Below are positions 10,387 to 20,197 of a stretch of DNA of 64,000 nucleotides, in pieces. Made by a program: the position numbers and the translations under genes. Origin of the DNA: Acidobacteriaceae bacterium (GTDB lineage: Bacteria; Acidobacteriota; Terriglobia; Terriglobales; Acidobacteriaceae); assembly GCA_030038435.1 (NCBI GenBank), contig JASHOY010000323.1, positions 1-64,000 of the forward strand, given 5' to 3'. The notes under the pieces are model-generated. The model was not told where the DNA came from, made no database searches, and saw only the letters and a list, made by a program, of their open reading frames with translations. Numbering within the stretch: the stretch's first letter is position 1; each line of letters opens with the position of its first letter.

Positions 10387-11634
10387 ATGAAAAAGGCATC
10401 CTGTCTTCGATCCCTGAGGCCGGTGCTGTTCTCGCTGATGCTGGCGGCGTGGCTGTGTGCATTGACCGCAGCTCAGTCAGACCAATCCGGCAATCAGCAG
10501 GATGACCACAGCGACTTTTTCGATTCCATCGCCAAGACGGTGTACGCAATGGCATGGCCGACAGCGACCTACAAAGGCTGGCACCTGGAGTTACCCATCC
10601 GGGATAAGGATGGAGGCATTGACATCGTGGTCAGATTCTACGGGCAGAGCAGTATGCCCCTGGAAGATGAAATCTGGGTCGATATAGCCTTTGCATTTCG
10701 TTCCTGGAATCTCGATCATGTATTGGTAGTCGGCAACAACGCGGTGTGGGTGCCCCCATTCAAAACTACGAGTTTGCTCGGTGGGGCCATGGTGCAGGCT
10801 TTCGCGGATTATCAAAAGTCGCACTCCGCGCAACCAGCGCAGACTTCTCCACCGGCTGAGAGCCCCAGCCCGGCGCCTACGACAATCGCCCCAGCGCCTT
10901 ACGCGCCGGCGACGGCCCCGTCTGAGCCTGATGCGCCGGCAGCGGCGGTCGCGGTATGTGTCGAGAACCAAATGAATCAGCCCGTGAATTATAGCTATCG
11001 CTGGGACACACTGGACTGGAAGCAGGACAAGCTCGACCCGGGCATGGCGTGGGTTTACACCTACAAGCTGGGGACGGCGCAGAGCGCAGGCCCGCAGTTC
11101 TTTATCGCCTACGATGACAGCTTTGACAGCAATTACACTACCCGGCAATACACACTGGATCGCAACACGGTCACCTTGCCCGCCAGTTGCGACACTGCCA
11201 CGCAATATGCATTCACATTGAGCGGAAGACTTATTGTTCTAAACGCAAACTCCACGCCGACTGCGCCGACGCAGGACGCGACATCGACGACAAATCCCTC
11301 CTCTTCGGCTTCGCCGGCGACACTGGCCGCGGTATGCATTGAGAATCCAACAACTTTGCAGCTCTACTACACCTACCGATGGGGAACGGAAGGCTGGAAG
11401 CTGGATCATATCGCACCAGGAACTTATGTGTTATACACGCTTCCGGCGGGCACCGGCCTGGCAGACGTTCCGCAATTCTCTATTGATTACCCGAATGGCA
11501 CTCAGACTGGCAGCACCATGCAAAGCACAAATCTGGATACAAATATCGTGGCTTCGCCGGGCGACTGCAGAGGGGCTAAGCAGTACCTCTTTTCGGGAAA
11601 CGCAGAATCGCTGGTTCTAAAGTCTGGGAACTAA
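10387..11634 (+). CDS. Secreted hypothetical protein with two tandem homologous C-terminal domains
   Basis: N-terminal signal peptide; AVCVENQMNQPVNYSYRW... and AVCIENPTTLQLYYTYRW... domains separated by Pro/Thr/Ala-rich linkers. Confidence 0.75.
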   Translation: MKKASCLRSLRPVLFSLMLAAWLCALTAAQSDQSGNQQDDHSDFFDSIAKTVYAMAWPTATYKGWHLELPIRDKDGGIDIVVRFYGQSSMPLEDEIWVDIAFAFRSWNLDHVLVVGNNAVWVPPFKTTSLLGGAMVQAFADYQKSHSAQPAQTSPPAESPSPAPTTIAPAPYAPATAPSEPDAPAAAVAVCVENQMNQPVNYSYRWDTLDWKQDKLDPGMAWVYTYKLGTAQSAGPQFFIAYDDSFDSNYTTRQYTLDRNTVTLPASCDTATQYAFTLSGRLIVLNANSTPTAPTQDATSTTNPSSSASPATLAAVCIENPTTLQLYYTYRWGTEGWKLDHIAPGTYVLYTLPAGTGLADVPQFSIDYPNGTQTGSTMQSTNLDTNIVASPGDCRGAKQYLFSGNAESLVLKSGN

Positions 11635-12003
11635 TGGGCAGGACGTTTAGCTGGCTCTCATCCTCTCAACACCAAGCTGGAATACATTGACAATATCCCT
11701 TTGCTCTTAAGTTCGCTCGAATCCATGAGGACGGCAGCAGCCATGTGGAAACGAACCGTTTAAAGGCTCACCCATTTAAGTCGGGGGCCTGGTACGAAGG
11801 TAATCTCCAAGAAGGGAAAACCGGCTTGACGTTTCGCAGGGTTGTGTGATCTAGCTCACGGCTAAACTTGAGCGACGCATAGAGAATGATTCCCAGCAAA
11901 CCTCCACAAGCAGGGCGGAAAAGGCGCAGAAGCAAGCATCACCTTTCACTGCATAAATTGTGCCTGCGCGAAGTGGCAAGGAATGCAGGGACAGGTTCGA
12001 CCG

Positions 12004-13056
12004 ATGTCAATTCTCAGCAAACTGCTGGCGGACACGGGATTTCTGGAACGCCGGCGCAAAGCACGAGTCCGTGCTGGGGATGTGGAGGTCTCCTATCGGT
12101 CAGAGACAGGGCTGACCCGGGCAAAGATTAAAGATATTAGCGAAGTGGGCGTATACATCCTGACCGAGGAGCGGTGGCCACCGGGTACGGAAGTTCGCCT
12201 GACGCTGGAAAGCAAAAGCGCCTCGAGCGGTCATGCATATCCTGATGTGCAGCTTGATGCGAGGGTGGTGCGGCAAGGCGAGGATGGCGTTGGCCTGACG
12301 TTTGTGCGCAGCGAAATCGAGGCCAACGTATGGCTGGGGGCGACGGCGATTGCGGGGGCATGGACGGCTCCACGTGACATGGTCGGAAAATTTCGCCTGG
12401 CCAAAGCCATCACGGTTTTGTCACGCATTTCGCCGTCGATTGAAATTGAGGTTGCTGCGATGATGGCGGGCGGCCTGAGCCAGGAGACGCGGGAACGGAT
12501 CATCGATATAAGCCTGTGGATTGAGGAACGGCTGCACGGGCAGAATCAGCCGACGCGGAACAATGTTCCGGCGAGCCTGATCCTGCAGTTGCTGGAAGGA
12601 GCGTCAAAGGCGGAGGATGTGAATGCGCAATCCTACTGGGTGGAGCTTCTGGCGAGTTCCTGCGCCACCGGCGCCAGCGACGAGGAGAGTCTGAAATGCA
12701 CTGAGGTTTTGTCGAAAATGGCTTCCGTGCACCTTGCCATCTTCGCCGCGGCATGCAGGAAAGCCACTCAGAAAGGCGGGGCGCGGGGGTTAATCAACTC
12801 ATCCGGCTGTTATTGCAACGCAGATGAGATACGCAATATCGCGCGCATGGAAAACCTGGTGGCCATCGAGCACCATCTGTATCATCTCTACGACCTGGGC
12901 CTGCTGGAGGAGACGGTCAAGCCTTTACACGGCGAGCAGATCGAACGCGCAAATCTGACTCCGACGAGCTTCGGACTGAGGCTCCATGCGCGCTGTAACC
13001 GTTCCATGGAGCGCCTGGATTTTTCCGGACATCCGGAATTGGAATTTGCAAGTTGA
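12004..13056 (+). CDS. PilZ-domain-like protein
   Basis: RRRKARVRAGDVEVSYRSETGLTRAKIKDISEVGVYILTEERWPPGTEVRLTLES resembles PilZ. Confidence 0.65.
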   Translation: MSILSKLLADTGFLERRRKARVRAGDVEVSYRSETGLTRAKIKDISEVGVYILTEERWPPGTEVRLTLESKSASSGHAYPDVQLDARVVRQGEDGVGLTFVRSEIEANVWLGATAIAGAWTAPRDMVGKFRLAKAITVLSRISPSIEIEVAAMMAGGLSQETRERIIDISLWIEERLHGQNQPTRNNVPASLILQLLEGASKAEDVNAQSYWVELLASSCATGASDEESLKCTEVLSKMASVHLAIFAAACRKATQKGGARGLINSSGCYCNADEIRNIARMENLVAIEHHLYHLYDLGLLEETVKPLHGEQIERANLTPTSFGLRLHARCNRSMERLDFSGHPELEFAS

Positions 13057-13279
13057 GCGGGAACGGGCAGGCAGGTGCGATGAGACAGTCCATCTCCGGG
13101 CTATCTTAGGGCAAGCCGCCGCAAGTCCAGGGTTCAATGCGACTGGCGCAGGGGCTTGAGAGCGTCAATGTCTTCAAATCGCGGCCTTGTTGGGACGAGT
13201 AAACGGTGCCCTGATCCGGGGTCTGAAGGATGGGATTTGCCGCGGACTCCGTCCGCGAAACACGATCTAAAATGACGGT

Positions 13280-13969
13280 ATGGCTTGGTCTGCCGTATCC
13301 TCCCCGGTCGTGATTCATTGTCAGGCCGTCCTGTTCGACATGGACGGCATTCTGATTTCATCAATTGGTTCGGTGGAGCGGACGTGGACCAAGTGGGCGC
13401 TGATGCGAGGGCTCGATCCCGGGCGGACGCTGGAGATTGCGCACGGGCGCAGGGCGGTGGAGACGTTTGCCATGCTGCGGCCGGATTTGGACGGCGAAGC
13501 GGAATTGAAGATTGTGGAAGAGATTGAGATCGCCGATAACGAAGATCTGCGCGTGCTGCCCGGGGTGCTCGATCTGCTGAAGGCGCTGCCCAGCGAGCGC
13601 TGGACAGTGGTGACCAGCGCCACCGAGCGGCTGGCGCGGGCGCGGCTGGAAGCGGGCGGGGTTCCAGCGCCAAGGCAGTTGGTTACCGCGGACCATGTTA
13701 CGCGTGGAAAGCCGCATCCGGAGCCGTTTATGGCAGGCGCCGCGCTGCTGGGGTTTGCGCCGCAACAGTGCGTGGTCTTCGAGGACTCGGCCTCAGGCAC
13801 GCAGGCGGGACGCCAAGCGGGATGCACGGTGGTTGCAACGACTTTTTCGCATCCCGCGGAGCGGCTGGAGGCGGCACATCACCTAGTTGCAGACCTGAGC
13901 GGAGTGAGCGTGCAAGCCGGCGCTGAAGGGCTGACACTGAGATTGACTCCATTGCCGGCGCGTGACTGA
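13280..13969 (+). CDS. HAD superfamily sugar-phosphatase-like hydrolase
   Basis: Motif I VLFDMDGILISS, motif II VVTSAT, motif III/IV GKPHPEPF...CVVFEDSASGTQAGRQAG. Confidence 0.85.
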   Translation: MAWSAVSSPVVIHCQAVLFDMDGILISSIGSVERTWTKWALMRGLDPGRTLEIAHGRRAVETFAMLRPDLDGEAELKIVEEIEIADNEDLRVLPGVLDLLKALPSERWTVVTSATERLARARLEAGGVPAPRQLVTADHVTRGKPHPEPFMAGAALLGFAPQQCVVFEDSASGTQAGRQAGCTVVATTFSHPAERLEAAHHLVADLSGVSVQAGAEGLTLRLTPLPARD

Positions 13970-14023
13970 CCGGCGAAGGTGATGCTTTCCGATCCGGCCA
14001 CGGCTCGGTTGCGCAGCCGGCGG

Positions 14024-14755
14024 TCATTTCACGGGCAGCACCAGCCTGTTAAATAAGCCGCCGACTATGGCCCCCATGGTTAGCGCCGCCAGAAAGCCGT
14101 ACCCCGCTTCAATCAGGAGCAAATCATGAGGCAGCTTTGCCATGCTGTACCAGCTTGTTGCCACCAGGGCTCCGCAAAGCAAGGTGGCCATCAGGATTCC
14201 CTGCAGCGCGCCGCGGCGATGACGGACGGCAAGGATGCCGGCAACTCCGTAAGCAAAGAGGAGGCAGGCGCCGGCGGTAAGCAGGTGCGGTGAAAGCCAC
14301 CAGACCATCTGTTTAACTTGCGCCTGGGTGAGTCCCACGGCACCCATCCACCGCGCACGGAACAAATATTGCGAATGCCAGATGGCTCCCAGACACCAGG
14401 CGACAAAGGCTGCCAGCAAAATGGGGAGGTGGTAGATCTGCTTTTCTCCCGCTTTCGCCTTGCCATCCGGGTAAGGTTCGATTGCCGCCGCGCTGGAGAG
14501 GCAGGCGCGGTCGCAATTGGCGCGTTCCGGCCAGCGCGTACAATCGCACAGACGCAAATCAGGAGGTCCGTCGATAGCTGTCGAAAGCGCGTGATGGAGA
14601 TCGATGGTGACGGCGGCCGGTTGTTGGTCCTGGGGGCAGGCAACCAGGCGGCTGCCGGAATATTGCCGGTAGATTTCCTGCCGCCAGAGCACGAGGGGCA
14701 GCAGAATGATGGAAGCTGCAGCAAGGCAGAGCACGAGCCAGATGAGTATTAGCAT
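14024..14755 (-). CDS. Hypothetical multi-TM protein with Cys-rich extracytoplasmic segment
   Basis: MLILIWLVLCLAAASIILLPLVLW TM start; ACPQDQQPAAVTIDLHHA...LRLCDCTRWPERANCDRACLSSA; further TM helices. Confidence 0.65.
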   Translation of the reverse strand: MLILIWLVLCLAAASIILLPLVLWRQEIYRQYSGSRLVACPQDQQPAAVTIDLHHALSTAIDGPPDLRLCDCTRWPERANCDRACLSSAAAIEPYPDGKAKAGEKQIYHLPILLAAFVAWCLGAIWHSQYLFRARWMGAVGLTQAQVKQMVWWLSPHLLTAGACLLFAYGVAGILAVRHRRGALQGILMATLLCGALVATSWYSMAKLPHDLLLIEAGYGFLAALTMGAIVGGLFNRLVLPVK

Positions 14756-14960
14756 GGCCCACCTTCTTCTTGCCGGAGTTTGCCCCCTGATTGCATTTCC
14801 TTCAGTGATCACGGTCACGAATCGCGAAAGAAGAACCATCACCAAAAGCAATCCTCAGGGGTTGAAGGCGCGATTGATTTTGGTGTGTCTGCGGCACGGA
14901 TAGACAGGCTGCGCAAGCCGCGGACGACGCCAGACCGCGGTGTCTGGCCGGCGGGAAAGC

Positions 14961-16316
14961 TCAGCGGGTGAGCCATCCTTTGGAGCGGACGGTCAGCAGC
15001 GCCCAGGGGAAAATCCAGAACATGCTGAAGAAAGCGAAGTACTCGAAGAGCACTCCATAGACGATATCGAAGGATCGTTCACTGCGCAGGTAGTAGAGGG
15101 AGTAAATGAAAGAGATTAGACCCATGGAAACGAGCAGCCGGGGAAGCGTGAGCGGGTCGTAGAAGACGGCAATGGCCAGCAGCAGCATGGCGCCACTGAG
15201 GATGGGAAAGCGCAGATTGGTAATGACCTGATCGAAAAGGGCGATGGCGCGCGGCAGCGGAGGGCGTTTCCAGACGATGGCGGCAAAGCGTACTTCTTCG
15301 CGGATGTAGCTGCGATCCCAGCGCAGGAACATGCGGCAGAGCTTGCGGTAGTTGTCAGGGACGACGGTGAAGACCTGCGCGTCCTGCTGATAAAGGCTGT
15401 CATAGCCGAGGCGCATGATGTCGTTGGTGAGGGCGCGGTCTTCGCCGGTAGCCACTTCGGCGCCGAGAAACTTCTGCGTGAGCCATTTGTCCATGACCGC
15501 AAGCACCGCAGAGGCGCGATACGCCGACAGCGCCCCCGGACTGCAGTAGACGGTGCCGAAGGTGGACTGGTAGGCGCGGAGAAAATCGAAGGACAAGGTA
15601 AAGCGGACGTGCAGCATGCGCGGAATCAGGCCCTGGCGGCGGTTGTAGACCTGAACTTTGCCGGCGACGACGCCCACCCGACCGTTGCCAAAGGGGCCGG
15701 CAAGAGCCAGCAGAGACTGCGGAGAGACCACGCTGTCGGAGTCCACGGTAACGAAGATTTCGCCATTACCAAGGCGGAAGCCGGCGGCAAGGGCGGCGCG
15801 CTTGCCCTGATTGCGATCGAGGCGGATGGTCTTGACGCGTCCCCCGTGCACAGCGGCCGCTTTCCGGATGTGCCCCCAGGTGTCATCGGTGCTGCCGTCG
15901 TCGACGACGATAATCTCGAGGCGGCGAGGGTCGTAGTGCGCAGCTGCGACCGAGTGAATGGCATTTCCGACCATGGCGCCCTCGTTATAGGCGGGAATGA
16001 TGACCGTCATGCGCGGGGCGTCGTCGATTGAGGCATGGGGGTGCGGGCGGTATCGGAACCAGAGAAATGTGCGGAAGACAACCAGCAAAAAGCCCATGGA
16101 AAACCAAAGGATGCTTGGGCGATAGATCATGGAGCTGATGCCGTGCGACTCTGCCACTTTGGCTAAAGGAGAAAAAATCTGGTCGTGGAGACCAATCGCG
16201 GCCAGCGCCGCGAGACCGAGGAGGATAACCCACCTGAGAATCAAATCCCAACCGTCGGGGTTTGAAACCCGGGGAAAATCTATCGCCCCCGAAAGCGGCT
16301 GGTCTCGCGTAGCCAT
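14961..16316 (-). CDS. Glycosyltransferase family 2 (NodC/hyaluronan-synthase-like)
   Basis: MTVIIPAYNEGAMV, VVDDGSTDDTW, TVDSDSVV, TGEDRALTNDIM, RMFLRWDRSYIREE motifs plus TM segments. Confidence 0.88.
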   Translation of the reverse strand: MATRDQPLSGAIDFPRVSNPDGWDLILRWVILLGLAALAAIGLHDQIFSPLAKVAESHGISSMIYRPSILWFSMGFLLVVFRTFLWFRYRPHPHASIDDAPRMTVIIPAYNEGAMVGNAIHSVAAAHYDPRRLEIIVVDDGSTDDTWGHIRKAAAVHGGRVKTIRLDRNQGKRAALAAGFRLGNGEIFVTVDSDSVVSPQSLLALAGPFGNGRVGVVAGKVQVYNRRQGLIPRMLHVRFTLSFDFLRAYQSTFGTVYCSPGALSAYRASAVLAVMDKWLTQKFLGAEVATGEDRALTNDIMRLGYDSLYQQDAQVFTVVPDNYRKLCRMFLRWDRSYIREEVRFAAIVWKRPPLPRAIALFDQVITNLRFPILSGAMLLLAIAVFYDPLTLPRLLVSMGLISFIYSLYYLRSERSFDIVYGVLFEYFAFFSMFWIFPWALLTVRSKGWLTR

Positions 16317-16429
16317 GCCCGTTCCGCAACCTTTTAATTGGCGGTTTGAAACTAAGTATCTATGAGACGCACGACGAGAGCAAATCGTAGCGCCTTTTTG
16401 GTATTTTTCCCGGTTCCGTACCCCCGGCC

Positions 16430-17200
16430 CTATTCATTTGCCTGAATGCGGCGGCCGTGCGTGTCCTGGAGGGGGCGGGTGTTCATTCTGAACAGACTGA
16501 TAAAAGTGTTCAGCTGACTCCGGCTGATGCTCACGGGAGATTGGTAGACGTACCACTGCACGCCCTCGGTACAGGGGGGATCGGGCAGCGAACCGGTGTA
16601 GGTCCAATAGCCGGGATCGGTGGGGAAGAGCCCGCCAGGATCGACCATATCATTGTCGGTCTCGGTCTCTCCGGCGGGCGTGGGGAGATGCGGCCAGAGC
16701 ATGGAGACGGTGGCGTTGGGAAAATCGCTGCTTTCGCTGAGGAAAACCGCCAGCATAGCTTGTTTGCCATCAGCGCTGCGGGTGAGGAAGTCAACCTCCA
16801 TGTCAGCATAGTCGCCATTGACGGCGTGCTCGCTGGGGTGGTGGAAGGTGTAGTCGACAAGGTTGTAGCGGACGCCGTCAATGAGTACGAAACTGCCGGG
16901 GTAGCCGTGCACCACGATGGCCCGGCCGTTGTTGACCAGAGTGGCGGGCGCACCGACGAAGTGGATCTGGATGGGCTGGAGCTGGGAATTGAGACGTGCA
17001 CCGCGGATGTCGATGGGCGACTGCTCGCGGCCCCTGTTGCAGGCACCGTAATCGGGGTTGAGCTTGCTCCAGTTGACGGGCCCGTATTTTCCGGTATAGG
17101 TCCATTTGGGCTGGACGGCACTTTGCGCGCCAGCCGGCGCCGAGAGCACTGAGAGTGTTGACAGACCAAGAGCGCAGGAAGCAATCAGGAAAAATCGCAT
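16430..17200 (-). CDS. Alpha-carbonic anhydrase-like protein (two of three zinc ligands apparently replaced)
   Basis: Signal peptide; GPVNWSKLNPDYGACNRGREQSPIDIRGA, LVNNGRAIVVHGYPGSFVLIDGVRYNLVDYTFHHPSEHAVNGDYADMEVDFLT, SMLWPHLP, YTGSLPDPPCTEGVQWYV. Confidence 0.85.
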   Translation of the reverse strand: MRFFLIASCALGLSTLSVLSAPAGAQSAVQPKWTYTGKYGPVNWSKLNPDYGACNRGREQSPIDIRGARLNSQLQPIQIHFVGAPATLVNNGRAIVVHGYPGSFVLIDGVRYNLVDYTFHHPSEHAVNGDYADMEVDFLTRSADGKQAMLAVFLSESSDFPNATVSMLWPHLPTPAGETETDNDMVDPGGLFPTDPGYWTYTGSLPDPPCTEGVQWYVYQSPVSISRSQLNTFISLFRMNTRPLQDTHGRRIQANE

Positions 17201-17414
17201 GGAGTCTCCAACTCAATAGACGCAGAAGAGCGCGAAAGATTCCATGTTAAACAGGCGGGCGGCTCCGGAGCCAGAGCCGTCGCCGTGGGAGCGGTTTTGA
17301 ATCCCGGGGTCCCAATTCCTGGTCCAGAATGGGGGAAGCCAGAATTGAAACCCGGCCGGGTTATCAGACCGTTGCCGAAATCTGAGCAGCGATGGCGCGG
17401 AGCGTCTGCATCAA

Positions 17415-19634
17415 CTAGCGGTCGCGCATACGCAGGCGCAAGGCGCGGGTGACGTGCAGGCGGCTCATGATGATGTAGCGTGTACGCAGGCTGCCGATGG
17501 TGGCGGGGAGCGTGGCGGGCACGTTGTTCTGGTCAACGTAAATGACCAGAGCGGCTTGTGCCGGATCGTCGTAGCTCTGGCCTATGGCAACGCCGAAGAA
17601 GGCGGGGTTCTGCTGCATCAGGGCGGCTGCGAGGCTTTGCTTGATGGCGGCTGCGCGATGGAGGGCCGCAGCAGAAAGGGCCGGCGCGGCACCGGCGGAG
17701 AACGGGGTGAGCGGAGCGGATCCGGTGGCCACGGCGCCGGCGGTGGTGGGAATAACGGCGGTGCGGACGCCGTCGATGGTGGCTGGGATCGCGGCCGTGG
17801 AAGTGGGAGTGACGTAAATGAGCACTGCGGCGGAGCCGGGGTCGTCACTGCTTTTGCCGGTGGCCACGCCGAGCACGCCGAGGGATGAATTGACCAGCTG
17901 CCGGGCCGAAGCCAGAGCGGATTGCGCGCGCGCGATCTGCATATCGCTCAGGGAGCGGGCCTGGGCCATGGAGATGGCGCCGGCGCCGTAATTGAGGCAG
18001 CTCACCTGGTGGTCAGCGGCGCCGGTGAAGGTGAATGGGCCGTAGGTTTTGGTGGTGGGGTTGGCGTCCAGCTCATCGAGCACGTCGGGGGCGGGGCTGG
18101 CGACGGACTGGGACTGGCCGGAGCTATCCACGCCCCCGGCAAAGAAAAGGCCTACGGGCTCGGCATTGCTAGTGTCGACGACCAGAGAGCCGGAATCGCC
18201 GGCGTCAGTGAACTGATTGCCGGTGATCTCGACCTGATTGCTGTAGGTCTTGGTCAGGTAAGGTTGAGTTCCGCAGCAATCTTTGTAGTAGCTGACCTCT
18301 ACGGAGGCATCGATAGCGGAGATGCTGCCGCAGGTGAGGCCGGTGGTGCGGCCGCTTTTGGCCACGGTCATGCCCACGGCGGGGGATTCGCCCATGCCGC
18401 CGGAGGAAGAGATGCCGGGAGGGGCGGGCTGCAAGGCGCCGTTCACCAGCGGTCCGAGGCCGAGGATGGCTCCGCTGGGATTGACGGCGCCGTTATTGAC
18501 GGAGGCGATTGCGGCGTCGGCGTTGGTAGAGCTGGAACTGAGCGGGAGAAAGCCGGTGAGGGTAGCGACGAGCGCGCCCTTGTTGGGGTCGCAGTTGTCA
18601 TCGACCAGGCCGGGCTGGGTGATGTCTTCGCCGATGGTGGCCTGGTCGCTGCGCGCCAGGACGTGGTTGTTGCTCAGGATATAATCTCCGCCTGAGCCGG
18701 TGAGCAGCGCACCGAGAGTGCCGCTGGAACACTCGGTGCCGCTGCTGCTAGAGCTTAAGTCGAGCTTGTTTCCGCCCGAAGTGCCAAGGGCGATGGGGGT
18801 GTTCTGCTGGGTCTGGTTGGTTATGGGGCTACTGTTGACGCCGGCGGAGTTGAGGAGGACCTCAGTGGATGATTTGGAGCTGGAAGTGCCGACCGTGCCG
18901 ACGATATAAGTGGCGGCCGCGGAGGAAGTGATGCTGGCCGGCGCTTTGTAGGTGACGGTGCAGGTGGTGGGACCGGTGGCGGGACGGGCGCAGCTTTGCG
19001 GCTGCAGATTCTGGGTGCTGCCGGAGCCGTTATAGGAGCTGGCGACCGAATAGTTGATGCTGGTGTCGCCGGCCGGATCGGCCTCGGCGATGGCGCCGGT
19101 GACGGTGACGGTTCCGTTGGCGCCCAGGGCGACGTTTTCCGGCGAAAGGGGCTGCAGGAATCCGGGGGTGACGGTGATGGTAGCCGAGGCTTTGGAAGCG
19201 GGGTCGGAGACCAGGGCGGCGGTGACGGTTACCTGCACGCTGTCAGCGCTGAGGTAATTGGGCGGAGCATATTGGCCGTTGGTCGAGCCGATGGCGCCGG
19301 GGCCGGTCCTGGGGTCTCCACCGGAGACGCTCCAGGTGACGTTGGCGGCAGCGCCGTTAGAGAGCTTGGCGGAGAACTGCTCGTAGACGTTGCCTGAGGA
19401 GTCAGAGGTGTTGCAGCCGGTGCAGTTGGTGTCGATGCTTGCCGTACCCGGGGTGACGGTGAGGGCGCCGGAGGGGTCAGCGGTCATGGAAGCGCCGCCG
19501 CAGCCGGCCACGGCCATGGCCAGAGGAGCAGCCAGAAGCAGGCAGGAAAGCAGCCGCCGCGAGCGCGCGGAACCGCTTCTGCGTCCCACGATGGGGCGGG
19601 AGCGTTTTTTCGAGCCGTGCGCAGCCTGCAACAA
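17415..19634 (-). CDS. Secreted trypsin-like serine protease with N-terminal Ig-like repeats
   Basis: Lipoprotein-like MAVAGCGG; Big-like repeats; triad candidates ILSNNHVLARSD, STNADAAIASVNNG, TDAGDSGSLVVD. Start uncertain (TTG 19634 or nearby); the ORF-track start at 20033 looks too long. Confidence 0.75.
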   Translation of the reverse strand: MLQAAHGSKKRSRPIVGRRSGSARSRRLLSCLLLAAPLAMAVAGCGGASMTADPSGALTVTPGTASIDTNCTGCNTSDSSGNVYEQFSAKLSNGAAANVTWSVSGGDPRTGPGAIGSTNGQYAPPNYLSADSVQVTVTAALVSDPASKASATITVTPGFLQPLSPENVALGANGTVTVTGAIAEADPAGDTSINYSVASSYNGSGSTQNLQPQSCARPATGPTTCTVTYKAPASITSSAAATYIVGTVGTSSSKSSTEVLLNSAGVNSSPITNQTQQNTPIALGTSGGNKLDLSSSSSGTECSSGTLGALLTGSGGDYILSNNHVLARSDQATIGEDITQPGLVDDNCDPNKGALVATLTGFLPLSSSSTNADAAIASVNNGAVNPSGAILGLGPLVNGALQPAPPGISSSGGMGESPAVGMTVAKSGRTTGLTCGSISAIDASVEVSYYKDCCGTQPYLTKTYSNQVEITGNQFTDAGDSGSLVVDTSNAEPVGLFFAGGVDSSGQSQSVASPAPDVLDELDANPTTKTYGPFTFTGAADHQVSCLNYGAGAISMAQARSLSDMQIARAQSALASARQLVNSSLGVLGVATGKSSDDPGSAAVLIYVTPTSTAAIPATIDGVRTAVIPTTAGAVATGSAPLTPFSAGAAPALSAAALHRAAAIKQSLAAALMQQNPAFFGVAIGQSYDDPAQAALVIYVDQNNVPATLPATIGSLRTRYIIMSRLHVTRALRLRMRDR

Positions 19635-20197
19635 AGAAATAATTCCTGGAACCTTCAGTTTACGGGCGGGACAGTTGTCCAACCATGCGATGCCGGAAGG
19701 GATAATCCGGGTTGTGCCAGCGGGCCGGCGGTCCGGGCAGCGGCGCTTGGGGTGAAAGGCCGCGCAGTCCCGAGGAGTTAGACCCGGATTCTCGCCAAAA
19801 AGTCTCGTAGCGGTATGATCCTGCACCGGAATGGGCGAGTGCCGGGATGCCTCAGCTCCGCGAGGAAGATGCAAAAGGCAATCAAAACGCGCCACCGGGA
19901 CAAGTTCATGGCGGGCGTGAAGCCGGCGCGCAATCCCGCGCGGGTGCAAGCGACGAGATTGAACCGCGGGCCAAATATCAGCCATGGCATCTTCCCCAAC
20001 CACGAATAGAGGTAGCACGGGCAGCCAACGCATGAGTTGGCCGCGATCAAAGACGGGGAAAAGCCGCTTCTGGACCAGATTACCGCATCAGAGCTGCATG
20101 TGGCGCAGATTTGAAATGGAGCAGCGGGTGTGCGGCTGAGTTTGCGCCTCCTTTCGCGGCGCTAAACTCATATCTGAAACCAATCTCGGGAGAAGCG

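Noticed and set aside
13241-13257. CGCGGAC-tcc-GTCCGCG hairpin before the HAD gene
   Set aside because: Short GC hairpin without T run or second copy seen; common by chance in GC-rich DNA.
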